DNA of 64,000 bases from Hypholoma sublateritium FD-334 SS-4 (GCA_000827495.1 KN817526.1:1-64000), one strand, 5' to 3'. Counted from the first letter of the stretch, positions 22,402-34,872 are shown. Notes: a model not told the origin generated them from the sequence alone. Numbers and translations: made by a program.

Positions 22402-23906
22402 TAGTGCGGATCGGGGCCGCGTCGTCGGCCAGTATGTTGAGCGGCTGCATTGTTCATGGAAGGGCGACTATGAGGAGCTCGAACGCGTCAGACAGGCCAT
22501 CCTAATCTCAAAGAAGCCGCCGCGCAGATTGGGAGCTCATACGTTGAGCTCGACCAAACTGTGCATGCGTCGCTTACCATCTAGTGGTCCTCGCAGTTTA
22601 TCCACGGGCGACGGCTGACCAGGATGAACGGCGTGGCAATCGACGTGTCAGCTATTCCGTGAGCAGTACCGCGCAGATCGGGAGCTCATACGATGGGCTC
22701 AGCCGATCAACAAACTCAGAGCTTACCGGGTATCTAAGAGGCGCACTGCGCAGACTCAGCGTAGCGGCAGCGACCCGTAGCGGCGGCGGCGGAGGCTTGA
22801 GCTGAAACGCGGAAGCGGCGTGGACAATGAACAATCAGTGAGCGCGTTACGCAGAGGTTCGTAGGGGGTTGATCAGCAGTTTTTTATTTAGGAAGGCAGA
22901 CGGACGCGTATTTGTTGGGGGGTAAGAGGCGGTAGGATACGAGTCTCTGAGCCAGAGAGGGCGGCGGCCACAGTGGATCAGCGGTACATCATTTTCAAGT
23001 TACACGCTTAGCGCTAACCTTTCAACGAAAAGCCTGTTGCTCACATGATCAGTCGCGTCGCTTACATTTTCTGCTAAGCACGAGATTTCGAGTGTGACGC
23101 CGTGTGACAGCAAGGGTGTTTGACCTCGACGGCGGCGGCGGCGGCGGGCGCCCGGCGCGCAACGGCGACCGTCAGTGACTGCCTCCAGCTCATCGTACTG
23201 GCAAAAACGGCGCGGATGCTACGCGCCCAGCGTTACGCGCGGCCGCTGGGCTGTGCGCGGCGCTTCCAATAGTTTTCAAAATGGTTTGGGCCGGCGCGGG
23301 CAAGGCGCGGGTGCGAGCGCAGGCGCGGACTCGGACGCTCAGTGCGTTGACGCTGCTTCGAAGAGGCCACGCGTCTCGCAGCGGAGGGGAAACGCATCCG
23401 ACACGTCTGGTAGATCGAGGGATACTTATCCCGCACAGAGTCCGGCTTACATGAATACATTAGAGCTTTAGACTTTGTTAAGACTGCTCTTTTATCATAT
23501 TCTCTCCCGAAATCGAGCATAGAAAAATTGCAACATATTGGTGACGTATTGAGGCATGGAATTAATACTCTTGGGCGGCGATAATCATGGACTGCCCTGT
23601 ACTGCCGCGAATATAGCGTTTAAGGGGGGCATCGTTTGGGAAAGTTGGCTTTGAATGCCTCGGCAATGATACGCAGGAAAAATAGGGCCACGCAGAATAG
23701 AGTCAATAGGAGAGGGGATCATGGTGGCGATAAGGCCAGCAATACCGCGACTGCGTACAGTAACCTATCAGTGCGTGAAAGGAACATGCTTGACGAAGTC
23801 TGCCTCTCAGAATATGCAGCGTGAAAAGGGAACGACAAACTAAGTACCCCAGAAAACTGTATAGTAAGAGCCCAGTCGGAAATTTCTTGGAAAATATGAT
23901 ATCCGT
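22402..23906. other. GC-rich gap with a short repeat and CGG runs
   Basis: A ~30-bp sequence, GCGCAGATTGGGAGCTCATA in its first copy, occurs at about 22525 and again, with few changes, at about 22672. (CGG)n runs lie near 22783 and 23131-23149. Long frames here follow from the base composition. I see no gene. Confidence 0.4.
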
Positions 23907-24959
23907 TCAAAAAAACGCCAATGCAGCCCAGGCACCGATTGCTCCAATAGTCGCTGCGGCAGCTACGGCCTGAAGTGCCGATAGCCCACCCCTCGATAGC
24001 AGCACGCTACGATTGTTACTAGCGGCGTCAGCCATGGCTGTGGAAATAAAAGCTCGCAGTACTTTTTCTTCGTTATTGAGGATGAGAGGCGCAGTTAGAT
24101 CTTCTAGGCCGTCACTCTTGTTTGCAGTCAATTCGATCTTGAATTTAAGCGCAGCAGCTTGATCGAGGACGGCGCCGTCGCGATCCACAGAGCTCGTGCT
24201 CTGCGAAATCGACTCCAGAGCACGGCGAGACGGTACGGTCTGATCGAACTCAGAGTTTTCTTGCGACTCCTCTAACTTCATATGTTCATTTCCGGAGCGT
24301 AGGAACGGCTCTTGCTCCTGTTCCAAATCAACGGCAGATAGCGGGATATTTGAGACGGTGCTAGGCATGTCACGGTCAGATTGTATCGGGAGCTTGCTCT
24401 GTGAGTTCTTGAATCCGTGCGCCGTGTCGGAGGGGATCGTGGTGGACGTCGCAGTGACAAGAGATTCTTGAAAGCGCTTCGGCTCAATCAAGACATCATT
24501 GCCATCGCCGTGGAAAACTTCGGATAGGGAAGGCTTTACTGCAGTATCCTTCAAGCTCACGGACGCCAAGACGAGACTTTCAAGCTCGCTCCGCATAAGG
24601 GTTTGAGTGCCATTCAGAACCATGGCTACCCCACCGTCCGAGGCCTCGATTAGTACGGAGCCCATGTCTAAAGTTCCGCTGATGTTGGCCGTTAGCGGAG
24701 GTAAATTGACGAAAGGACAGCCGGTTCGTGGGTGGCCTTTTCGTGGCTGTTTGCATTTTGTACAATGGGGAGCTTTGCGCTTCTTGGGGATAGCCTTGGT
24801 CGGAGAGGCCGGGTCCGCGCAGCTCGTAGGTATATCATGCAAGCTCAAGTCTGCTCTGTCCATGCGCGGGACCCCAACGGCAGCTGTACTGGAATCTTGA
24901 GTCGGCGATGTGCAGAGGGTCGGTTCTATCGTAATGGGCTTCGCGCTGCTTGACTTCAT
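23907..24959 (-). CDS. Zinc-knuckle-like protein with C-terminal hydrophobic tail (350 aa)
   Basis: A single uninterrupted frame of 350 codons, unusual for this intron-rich window. Residues 59-82 contain KKRKAPHCTKCKQPRKGHPR and then TGCP, giving C66, C69, H76 and C81, a CX2CX6HX4C zinc-knuckle-like site next to a basic cluster. Such 'CTKC.QPRKGHPRTGCP' motifs are common in agaricomycete proteins of unknown role. The middle is Ser/Glu/Asp-rich and probably disordered. The last 25 residues (from about 326) are alanine-rich and hydrophobic (AVAAAATIGAIGAWAALAFF), consistent with a tail anchor. A DNA- or RNA-binding head on a tail-anchored protein would be odd; the function is unknown. Confidence 0.6.
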   Translation of the reverse strand: MKSSSAKPITIEPTLCTSPTQDSSTAAVGVPRMDRADLSLHDIPTSCADPASPTKAIPKKRKAPHCTKCKQPRKGHPRTGCPFVNLPPLTANISGTLDMGSVLIEASDGGVAMVLNGTQTLMRSELESLVLASVSLKDTAVKPSLSEVFHGDGNDVLIEPKRFQESLVTATSTTIPSDTAHGFKNSQSKLPIQSDRDMPSTVSNIPLSAVDLEQEQEPFLRSGNEHMKLEESQENSEFDQTVPSRRALESISQSTSSVDRDGAVLDQAAALKFKIELTANKSDGLEDLTAPLILNNEEKVLRAFISTAMADAASNNRSVLLSRGGLSALQAVAAAATIGAIGAWAALAFF

Positions 24960-25842
24960 GTTTGCACTGCTGGTGTAGTGGCGATGTATTTTCTTCGAGA
25001 ATTCTGTCGCAGTAGAAACAGGCCGAACGGGCCCAAGGTGAGCTCAAATTCAGATAAGTTTCTTTCTCGAACAGGCGCCGCAGCACCTGTGGCAGATTTT
25101 GGAGTCTGCGGGGCATTCGTGGGACTAATTGCGCAGAATATACTTACCAAGTTGTCGTTCGACGGGATTTGCCGCTGTCTTAATATGTCTCCGTGGATGC
25201 CTCAGTGCTAGGCGCTGCGGAAGTTCGCGCTGCGCGACGGTACCCGCCGTGATGTTCTATTTTGGGATATGTCCGGTAGTAAGCGCTAAGCGCCCAAGGG
25301 CCCGGTCTGCCCCTAGTAGTAGCTGATGTGTATGTTTCGGTGCTCACAACCTCCGAATGCTCCTGAAGTTCAGACCTACATAGAATAGAGTCTAGTGTCA
25401 AAATAGACCGTATAAGGTGGCTTAAACGCGCTTCCAGACCCATAATGTGAGAGTTGCGGACTCACCATTCCCTCCTCGGCTGCCCTTGCCACCGGCGCTC
25501 TGCCCTTCCAGCATGCCCCGGAGTTTGGGCGCGAATTGGGCACTTCAAAGCTCTCGAGCTGCGTCCGAGTCTTAGCTGTTGCTTAGTCTCTCTAGCGGCT
25601 ACCGATTTGAAGCACGCAAAGCTATCTCCGCGTGAGCGTGCTCCAGACGAGGTCTACGCAACGTGTGTCATTGTACTGGTTTCATTTATATAGTAATTAT
25701 GATTGTGCATGCTAAACAAAGGCTACAGTATAAAAAGACTCGATATCAATGCCTGTAGTGTTTTGTTGGCATAGATGCTACTCTCAGGCTAGGAGGCATG
25801 CACTGCCGACATCATGGAAGCAGAAGCATTCGCGTTTACCAT
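24960..25842. other. Gap, weak minus-strand frames only
   Basis: Minus-strand frames at 25180-25443 and 24956-25150 could be 5' exons of the zinc-knuckle gene, but no donor/acceptor pair gives a joined frame that I trust. Nothing else is seen. Confidence 0.35.
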
Positions 25843-26889
25843 TCAATCGATGCTGCCTTGAGTAGAGCGGGCTGCTTGCAAAGCTATGTAAATACATCTT
25901 CCGGAATAGTCTTTGTCGAATTCTGAGTCATTGTGCGGGGAGGACATCCTTCGGGTCATATACCTCCCGCATTGTTGGCAAACATAAAAAGCCGCGAGAA
26001 AAGATTCTTCGGAAACTCCGGCCTCGTTGCCGATATTGTGTGCATCTAATGCTCTCAGGTTTGGGCAGTTGACCTTTTGGAAATTCATAGAGACATTTGC
26101 CCGGATTTCAGGGCCGTCAGTGGCTATATATATCAAGTTAATGGCTTGAGCCGCAGCAGATAATACGACTAACCAAGAGCATCGACCGGGCACTGGTGAT
26201 ACGGTATGGTTCTCGCCGTCATGTAGCTATTGCATGCCTGGCACCGTGCAAATAGGGTCCAAAAATCGGCCGGATCCAAGCCCATGGCGGGGTGCAGATC
26301 CAAGCTGCGCAAGAGTGAGAAACTGGTGACATGTTTTTGCGACGGGTTGAATGCTGGTGCGCGCCGAACGTCCATGCTCTTAGTTTGCTCCTCTGACAGT
26401 ACTAATTTCCCCAGTCAAGGCAGGTAGGAACGGATGCGAAAATGCACTCACTTGGGGACCAGTCTGAATTGGATACTGCCGGAGCAGCTGCGAACCGGAA
26501 GGATTCAACTGCCAATTGCGACACTGGATGTCGCGGTGTTTTCGGAGAAAGCATGCAAAAAGTCATCAGCATCTTCCAGAGCTTGACATCATACTTCGGA
26601 CTGGGTGAGACGAACCATTAACGGATATGAAGCAATCCTTTGTGCGCCAGTGAACGGGGCTGGATCTTGAGCTGGATCCGCTTCCTGGCCCTTGCTTGGA
26701 TCGTGGTGTTGGCGACTTCGGAGATCGGGGGAGCATATATTTTTCATTTCGGCGCTTCAGCGCACGGGGTTGTGGACCCTCCCCTTTTTGAAATGATGAT
26801 TTGATGTTAAACAGCTCCGTTGATTGGAGATGGGCGCCCGCCGCTGTTCGCGCCGGTGACTGGGACTTGGTAGACGCTCTCTGAGCCAT
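25843..26889 (-). CDS. Protein with duplicated CxxC-YMTxR motif (288 aa)
   Basis: Four exons, in coding order 26595-26889, 26452-26523, 26174-26392 and 25843-26123, total 867 nt with phases 1, 1, 1. The N-terminal 100 residues are basic and Ser/Pro-rich with a bipartite-looking ALKRRNEKYMLPRSPKS. Two similar cysteine motifs follow: ARCQACNSYMTARTIPYHQC and YVCQQCGRYMTRRMSSPH. Each has CxxC, then YMTxR, then a His 5-6 residues on, suggesting a repeated small zinc-binding unit, the second lacking the final Cys at that position. Each is preceded by a segment with an LRSLDLHPAMG / LRALDAHNIGN-type sequence, so the whole half is duplicated. I know no named family. Intact and possibly nuclear. Confidence 0.6.
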
Positions 26890-28854
26890 GGAAAGGTAGG
26901 CTGTGAATTGATAGAACGGAGATAGGCTGTGCGCTTTATATACTAATCAATAAGTACTTACTTTCAACTTTATGAGGGTTTTTTCTGGAGACGGGCCTGG
27001 TTCGGAAGTCACCGGGCGGCATCCTAGATAGCTCTCCCACGATTGATGGAAGACTAAATATAGGTATAGAAAGTACAATGACGAAGCCCGCTCAATAGTA
27101 GTATTTCCGTGTACCAGGCATGGATGACTGAGTTAGACTGAGGGTCACCAGTCTGCCATCCATATCGTTATATATTTCGATTATTAGAATCTCCTCAATA
27201 GAGTCATAGAACTTGCATAGAACCGTAGAACGATTCGGATACTTGTCGGATACATGACCTTTCAGAAAGTGCAGCTAGTATTATTTTACTACTTATCCCC
27301 GGACAGCGCTGCGAGGCGCTGCGTAAGTTGCTCAAGCAGATCGTAACCTTGTTTGTGGACGAAGGGAAAGGTGGCGGGTGCTAGTGCCGCAGTAAAATTT
27401 GCCGCTTGAATGGACAGCCGGCGGGGAATAGTTGCCATGCAATCCGCCTTTAGACATCCTGTGACCCCACAATGATACTTACTCTGGGAGGCGTGTCAGG
27501 TTCTCAGGCTGTGCGATGTCTCCAACGGATAGGGAGGTCAAATTGATTGCTGACGTCCGCTGTATATGTTTTTAGTTCAATCACTACTACTTATACAACA
27601 CATCTATATATTTATTTGAGAAAGAACTCGCTCACAGTACGCGTAACGGCGGCCTTGAAAGCCAACAAATCGAAGGCTGGATCAGAAAGCTGCCACCGGG
27701 ATGGGATATTGGGCCTTGGCTACTGTGAACTGCGGCTGCGGGGATGAGATGCGTCGCGACGTTGCAATTATTTAAACGAGCGTGCGACACTGGCCCCTGG
27801 GTGAGTAGATTAGCGTGCACCATGAATTAACAACTGCTATTACGTTGACATTAGATAGGACATAAAGACATTGAGCGGCTGCGGATAAGGCACGGGTTCG
27901 AGTTCGGATCGGAGTGAGATGCACAGTCATGCACTGGAAGGCGCAAGCGGCCGCCACTCTGACCCACTCTTGGAGAAAGAGGCGTTCATCACCGTTCCCA
28001 CCACTATGCTAACGCTTGAATCTTCTTTTATGCTCGGAATATCATGTGGTAAACGTGGCGGCCTCGTCATCCCACCTCCAGTATAAAGCTAGTGTCCGCT
28101 CATCTCTGGAGGAAATTTACGCGCTGTGCATCAGGCTGATCGCTCACTGACTCTTAGAAAATAATGAAAACCCACAGTACTCCGCGGAACACCCTGAAAA
28201 ACCTGCCTTCGTAATACGACGGTCATTCAAGTAAGCGGATTCTGACTTGGGAGACTTCCGAGGAGATTGGTGATCGTACTACCAGGCCAGCAGGACTGAG
28301 ACGAGTAGTATAACGGTTCCCCTTGGAATTGGTACGTCGTATTTCGTAGATTCAGATAACATAATGTCTCTATTTATGTCATTCGCATTCTGGGTAGGAC
28401 TGACTACTACCGCTAGGTGTAGTTGTCCTGGCAAGTGGTTCCTCCGGCACACCTGTCGTTTCCAGTTGGCACTGGCTGACCTCCATCATGCATTTCAAGT
28501 TGAAGCCCAATCAAGTAGGCTACGAGCAGAAGCTATGCTGCACTCAAACTCCTCCTCTCTTTCCGAATCCGCCTCACTATCTCTACCGTGATGCCGCTCG
28601 GCGTCGTGAGAAACATTCCGGCGAACTTAATCAACCTCGAGGATGATTTGAAAGCATGAAATTCAGGGCCACGTCTTTCTACCCACTGTGCATTCACCAT
28701 CTTGCTGGGAACTACTGCTCATAATTTTGTCGCTCTGCAACCTGGCGCTGCTTTCTAGTGGCCTTTCGGGAGCCTAAAGCTTCACCCCTGCGAAAAAATT
28801 ATTTTACGGACCAACTACTGCGAGTCCGTATTAAACTCGCAAATTTCCGCTAGC
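26890..28854. other. Long gap without recognised genes
   Basis: Nearly 2 kb. Frames up to 75 codons on the plus strand (28364-28591) show no domain. The stretch 27000-27300 is AT-rich. No repeats found by eye. Confidence 0.4.
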
Positions 28855-29745
28855 ATGAATCCGTTTGTCGCCTATCTGCAGTACCTTGCTTTGGTGGAGG
28901 AGAACACCGCGGCGAGACATAGTATCCATTCGCCAGCGTCAAATGCGCACGGCGTGCCTCCCGGTGATGCGTATGAATTGGATGGCAGCGCATCCTCCCC
29001 CTGCTCTCCTTTGGTCATGTCATCTCCATCTCTGCCCCGAGAACTACTCGACTTCTCCACGCAGGATTCTTTGCAACCTGAAGCACCCGCCTTCTCCATT
29101 CTCTTTCAGCCCAGTGGCTCAGCCCTCGCAAACATGTCCCCCGGCCTCGAACACTATCAGCTCACCTCTGCCCACTTTAAACATCAACCGCCTTCAGACG
29201 CTTGCACCCCATCATTCGAGGCCACTGTCTATACCCTTGCCGACGAGGCTTTGAACCTAACACCAGCCGTTAAGTCTTCTATATTCAGTGCCCTAGAATC
29301 TATATTCATATAGAGACGATTCGTTTGCGCAGAGGCTTCTCAAAGAGCACGCCCCTGTAGAAGTACTAGAGCAAGCATTTTCCCTGCTCACGGACGCAAG
29401 GGAAGCGGTCACATTAAGACGCTCTATCGTCCTCACGGAGATAGGTTTCCAACTCGAAGAGATAAGAACAAAGCTCCGCGTCTATGACAGCGACGTCGAG
29501 ACATTGGCGGCAATTTCCCAAAAAATCAACGAGACTGAAGCCTTGGCTCAAAATGAGTGCATCATTCTCGACTTCACCTCCCGTCACCGGACTCATCCAC
29601 ACAGCTCCCAAGATGGGCAGCTGTCATTTTCCCAGCGCCATGGGCCCTTCCTATCCCACATCCAACCTATCCTCGATCAAACGAAGCACCTGCGACAGGA
29701 AGCGTGTGCGTTTGTGGCTGACCATCTCAGCTTTCCATGGAGGTA
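28855..29745 (+). pseudogene. Coiled-coil protein gene with one frameshift
   Basis: The first part is a 152-codon frame from 28855 (MNPFVAYLQYLALVEENTAA) that is Ser/Pro-rich. It stops at 29311-29313. An adjacent frame takes over at once with DDSFAQRLLKEHAPVEVLEQ and stays open to 29745, showing leucine-spaced helices (LEEIRTKLRVYDSDVETLAA) typical of a coiled coil. The only donor in the right place (GTTAAG, 29269) gives a 45-nt intron but the wrong phase, so a one-base frameshift near 29313 is the simplest reading. A TCTATATTCA direct repeat sits at the break (29278 and 29299). No named family; agaricomycete orphan genes often have this layout. Confidence 0.45.
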
Positions 29746-31040
29746 ACCGCAAGCGGATACCAACTGAGTGCCTAATTATATCTTTGATTTCATACGCTGC
29801 TGTTGAAGAACTTCGACATTGTGTTCTATTTGCCTGTTGGTTGCGTTGCTGTAAGTAATCTAAGTAATTGTGACATATCTGATTGTAATACATAGGTAAC
29901 TTATGTACACTCAAGGACCGAGGCGTCAGTAGACCGCTAAGGCTATGGCTTTTTTTTAAGATCTCTCCATTCATGCGGGTATTGATAGTAGTCGGAGGCA
30001 AAATAGAAATAGGAGAGTGATGGGCAGTGAAAATCCCTGCGAACCAACAAGTTGGTGGATGGGATTTTCCTCCTGGACCGTGGTGACAGCCAATGGAAAG
30101 TGAATAATCCAGAAGCAATAACCAGATCTCGTCAAAGAAGAGCGCCTTAATTTCCGCGATTAAGATGATATCGCTGCTTTTCAACAAGTCAAAGAGCCGA
30201 GGATGAAAATATGGACGTACAAAAGTATGTCGGTATACTTAATATCAATAGTTATAAATATACAACGTCTTGCGGGTGCCGGTGTTCGATAATCTAGGAC
30301 CCCCGAATGTACTGATGGACAAAAATCGAGATTTTGGGCTCAACAGCGGTATCCCTATTGAATTCTTGAAATTTTGGGTATTTTCTGGCCGGGGCTCTGA
30401 GGACCGGTGACCTCCTCCTTTTTGGGGCTGAATATTAAATTCCCGCGGCTCGCTTAGGGCTAAATCTTCGAAAAGGCCGTAGACTAAGCGGACAAATTTC
30501 CAAAAACTTCAAGAAAAATCGCCCAAAAAACGCGTGGACAAAAGCCAAAAAAAATTAGACATCTTGGTATCCAGAGTCCAATGACCATCAGTATATTCGG
30601 AGGTCCTGATAATCTCCGTGCTGCTATTTTTGCATCAACGCTTGAGTGGTAGCGCTACGGGCCGACATGATTGAGACTGGGGTGGCTAAACTGATAGAGA
30701 CTTACTGTGGTTGGCCCGGCGCGTGATAGTCTTCCGGGCTTTTGAACAGCTCACATATAGATGAAATCTGTTTCTGGGATGCTGCGCGATCTATTTTTTC
30801 GATACAATCGGCATCGATGGATGCATCCGAGTCCTTGCCAACATGTCACATCAGACGCAGTACTAGCCAAAAATCAGCTCACGGATTACTACTCAGGGTC
30901 TCACTGCGATAGTATTCAACTGTCTTGATTGCGATCTGGGCTGCTCCTATACTCCCCCGAAGCAATTTCCTGAAATCTAGGTTCTTAATGCCGGAAAATT
31001 GGCTTATGTTGCTTGTATCTACACGGCCCAATGTGCGCTA
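29746..31040. other. AT-rich gap
   Basis: A stretch rich in A/T homopolymers lies at 30300-30560, with loosely inverted pieces (TTCTTGAAATTTTGGG near 30365; CCAAAAACTTCAAGAAAAAT near 30500). It may be an old non-autonomous element, but I cannot define ends. Confidence 0.35.
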
Positions 31041-31214
31041 GCTTCGAGCGCGTCTCGATCGTTAGCAATTACACGCCTCAACACTCTGCTTCTGACTCGC
31101 TTCGACTTGGACGCACAGGCGTGTATGCAGTTTTCGAGTGCGTCTCGATCGTTAGCAAACATATGCCTCAGCGCTCTGCTTCTGACTCGCTTCGACGCAC
31201 AGGCGTGTGCGCTG
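31041..31214. repeat. Direct tandem repeat, two ~87-bp units
   Basis: Unit 1 (31041-31130) and unit 2 (31131-31214) share CGTCTCGATCGTTAGCAA, then TCTGCTTCTGACTCGCTTCG and GACGCACAGGCGTGT. The second copy lacks six bases (TTGGAC). The duplication lies just upstream of the gene at 31388 and stays open in one frame through both copies. Confidence 0.8.
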
Positions 31215-31387
31215 TGTTCAGACCGAAATACTACGTCTACAGTCGCTGTCTCTGCCGACACGACCGTGTCGGTATCGCATCGGAAGTACGTCAGGATCCC
31301 AGTCTCCCAAGAACAGCTGACCATTGCCAACACCACAAAAGAGATCACTGCAGTCTGTAAAATCCAACTTCACCCCCAGTTCCTTCA

Positions 31388-33306
31388 ATGGACCGTCAAA
31401 ACTACTACCATCCATACCATCTACAACCTCTGTGTGACAACACGTCGCCCGACGTGGAGCCCTACATTTCCGCAGTGTCTTGTGTTGATCGAATCTACGT
31501 TGATCAGAACTGTACCTTTGCCTTCGAGACTATCCCTGCGCAACCCGACGAGGAGACCTATCGGTTCATGAAAGAGTATCCCACCAGCCCGCACCCTAAC
31601 GCCCGTCACCCGCTCCCCATCTGCAGGGTGTTTAACGAGGTCTTTAATTTTTGTTTTTATGCTGCGAACAAATGCTGATTTGGATAACCAACTACCTAGG
31701 GGGGACGTCCCACCCGGAACCTATATGAATTTCATAAACATTGGCGCCATGTCCTCGACACGATGACCGTGATGATCGCCTACCAGGAAGTCACCATCTA
31801 TCGCCCCATTTTTGAGACGGCTTTTTCGAACTTCTACTCTGGTGACTTCCACGACAAGGCGACCATCAAGGAAGTCTGGAGCTTTATTTCATTGCTACTT
31901 GACATAGTTTTGGAATCCGTATCTGCTAAGTTTCTTTCCGGAGAGTCGTCAACAAAATCGGCGAGCCAGCACGCTGAGCAGGTTTTGGTCGGCATAGGCC
32001 ACAGCGTGAAGCCGTTTCTTGATTTATATATGTCGATCTATCGTACAGCGGTATTCAGCCACCTGACAGGCAGATTGAATGTCCTGAACATCCCCATTTG
32101 CACATTCTCGACCATGAGCGAGATAGTGAACGACGTGGGTGGCCGCTACATCTACTACTTGGTTAGAGATTTCGTGAGTGACCTGTTTAACAAAAGCAAT
32201 GGTTGGCCGCTTACTACAGCATTTACCAGATCACTCAAGCGAAGGACGCGATAGTTTCGCAAGTCGAACGCGACGCACTCAGAGTCTTCGCCCATCACGA
32301 CATCTGCACCTTGCGCTTCCCCGACGCCCTTGATTACCATATGCTTCCATCCTCCGAGCTTTATAACATCGCGTTCAATCCCCTCATAAACAACCTCTTC
32401 CTCGCGGGAACCGTGGAGAAGACACTGGGCTCGTTAGACCTCGCTGACTATGTCATCGTCGCTCCGGCCCGGAACAACCTGTACTGTTGCACCGGTGTAC
32501 GCAAACTTACACACAGCCTCTTCGATGCTATCACCTGCGACGTCGTAATCCATGGGTACTACAAACGGCACAACCACATGTTTCTCGCGGCCGAAATCTT
32601 CGCTTTTGCCAGCACGATTGTGAGTAATTCTAAGCGCTTTTCTACTGGGAAATTTAGGCTTCAAATTTATTAGATTATGTTCCATATACATTCCATTCGG
32701 ACTGGGTGCCTGGCTGGGCGAACCCATCCCATTGTCGACCCTGCTTTCAGGGTCAGAGGCGCAGACGGGGAGTTCACCCAAACTTTCCTGACCGTGTGGG
32801 GGGTGCACGCTGATGCTCTGAGGGGATTCGGGATGATGAACTCGTCCGGGTTACTACCCGGCATCGACTTCCCGTTTTCAACCATCCCCGCCGCCGGCAG
32901 CCTCAACCCAGAAGGCTTGCACACTCCTTCGCCGATCATCCGCCGACAGAGGTCAATGGTAAATATGGTGTCAGGGTATTTCACTAGCCGCGGCCCGGAC
33001 GATACCCCACCCCGTGTCGGCCCGGCCTCGTCTGCGTCAGGTTCACCCGGCGGTCTTAGCCCACTGCCATTTTCAGCCCCTACACGCTCACCTACGACGT
33101 CCTCGCCGGCCGCTCCGCATAGCCCTTTCCGCTCGGTCAAATCAGCGCTGCAAGAATTCATCAGAGCGAGTGAGCTGAGGGTTGATAGCACCTTCAGAGA
33201 TGGGAGCTCTAGGTTCCCATTACTTCATGCAATGGCTATGCGGAGGGAGCAAAAGTTATCTGAAATGGCAGCCCCAGCCGCGGCAACCACATCGGGAGCA
33301 ACCTAA
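31388..33306 (+). pseudogene. Unrecognised multi-exon gene with a frameshift
   Basis: Exons: 31388-31639, 31700 to about 32200, about 32200-32619 and 32674-33306, with clean introns at 31640-31699 and 32620-32673. The protein begins DRQNYYHPYHLQPLCDNTSP and continues with a helical segment (MIAYQEVTIYRPIFETAF, LDIVLESVSAKFLSG), then SIYQITQAKDAIVSQVERDA and a Ser/Pro-rich C-terminus. Near 32195-32210 the frame changes from FNKSNGW to AAYYSIYQ; available splice sites would need an intron of 23-35 nt or give the wrong phase, so I read it as a one-base indel. An upstream frame from 30999 through the 87-bp repeat also looks codon-like to about 31380. Family unknown. Confidence 0.45.
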
Positions 33307-34872
33307 TTCGGGGGCAAAGATCATAGTTACACTTGTACATTTAGCAAAGTCGGGTATATTGGAATGTGCTTCAAGTTCCATGGTAGTTTTGTGTGATGAA
33401 GGCAATGCTCTACGATCTCATTGCAGTATTACCTTGAAAGTTATGCTGCCCAGCCAACAACCGTGATCAGATCATCAGAATCATCAGATTGATGCGGCTC
33501 TGAGTCTCTCCGCTATGGCCCACGCCTCATTCGGCGTTGATGTGGGCTCGTAGTTCTCGACGCCGCCGCCCTTCCACCACTGCCCGTAGATCTTGAGGCA
33601 TACTTCCGGTCGTCCACGTAGTCAAAAACATCTGTTAATCCGCGCCGTTGAATGTGATCAAACCGACGCGGTATTACACGATACTAACTTCCAGCACCGA
33701 CTGGGAGAGCGACCTCCATGACTTCCTCTGCTTACTTTAAATTAGAACCTAAATATTTGGGATAAATCAGGATAAATCATCCCATTTACTTGAGGCGCAC
33801 CGAAAATTTCCTTGGCAGTCATGTTTGCAGCGTTTCGCTCAATGTGCTCAAATGCAACTGCGCGTGCTCGCGCCGAACAGCCCACGGCTTTCTCCGAACC
33901 TAATTTCATACGAAAATGATTTCTAAATACTTACCAGCTTGAGGCGGCATGCGCCCTTGTGCCGAGTCAGTCACGGTTGTTCTTCCACGCAGCGCCCCCC
34001 TACTACTTCCATTCAACGCAAGCCGTCCATCTGCATGTTTGCAGTCTGCTGAAAGATGCCCTACTCCTTAACGCACATGCACAAGGCAGAAAGTTTCTAC
34101 CCCTCGCCCGCAGTGGTCAAGTTTGCCGCTGATGTCGCGATGACTTGCCCGCCTCCGAAGCAGGTGCACCTCTCCCGCTGGCCTTCTGCGGCGGACACGG
34201 CCCATCATCACTGCGTGCGGATGACGCGAGCGTCAAAAACTGACCACTGTGGCCGATGCATATCGCCATTGGACAGCTGAGCAATGGAGAGGATATGAGC
34301 GCGTCCACGATGGCACAATGAAGTACGTACCTTTGATTGTCGTACATTGGCCCATACTGACGCGCGCCGCGAGCACTCTCGTGCTCAACCCAGACAAGCG
34401 CCTCGCCACGATGCCCGTGCACGCTGACATACTTGTACGGTGCTGTTCGTGGACACCCCCTGATTCCCACCCCCCCCCCCAACCCGTTCAGCACCAATAT
34501 CGTCGCGATAGTATCTGCACGAGCATCGAACCTCGTGTGGGAAGGCTGGGGCCGCCATGAAGACGAGAAGACGGAAGAGAAGTCAAGGAAAGGGCTACAG
34601 GTTTGGCTAAATTAACTAAAGGCTACCCATGATCGCCGACCGTTAATCTCTCTTTTGCAGGCCTTATGCACCAAAGCTGCCCTGAACGCGATACAGCGAA
34701 GATACTCTTAAGTGTATAAGAGCAACGATCGTCTTTACATGATTTTATGACTTCCATTAAAAGTAATTTCCTCTATCTTCGGACGGAGGTAAACTACTGA
34801 CGCGATTCCGTCGATTTTGCTTTTATTAGAGCTCGTACCCTCTTCCGCCGGTCATCTACATCTGCCGCAACG
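33307..34872. other. Gap without supported genes
   Basis: Frames of 60-126 codons on both strands (e.g. 34117-34497 minus) overlap each other and show no domain. A C-rich run lies near 34470-34484. Confidence 0.35.

Noticed and set aside
30300..30560. Inverted-repeat element in the AT-rich stretch
   Set aside because: The inverted similarity is loose and no target-site duplication or clear ends could be found.
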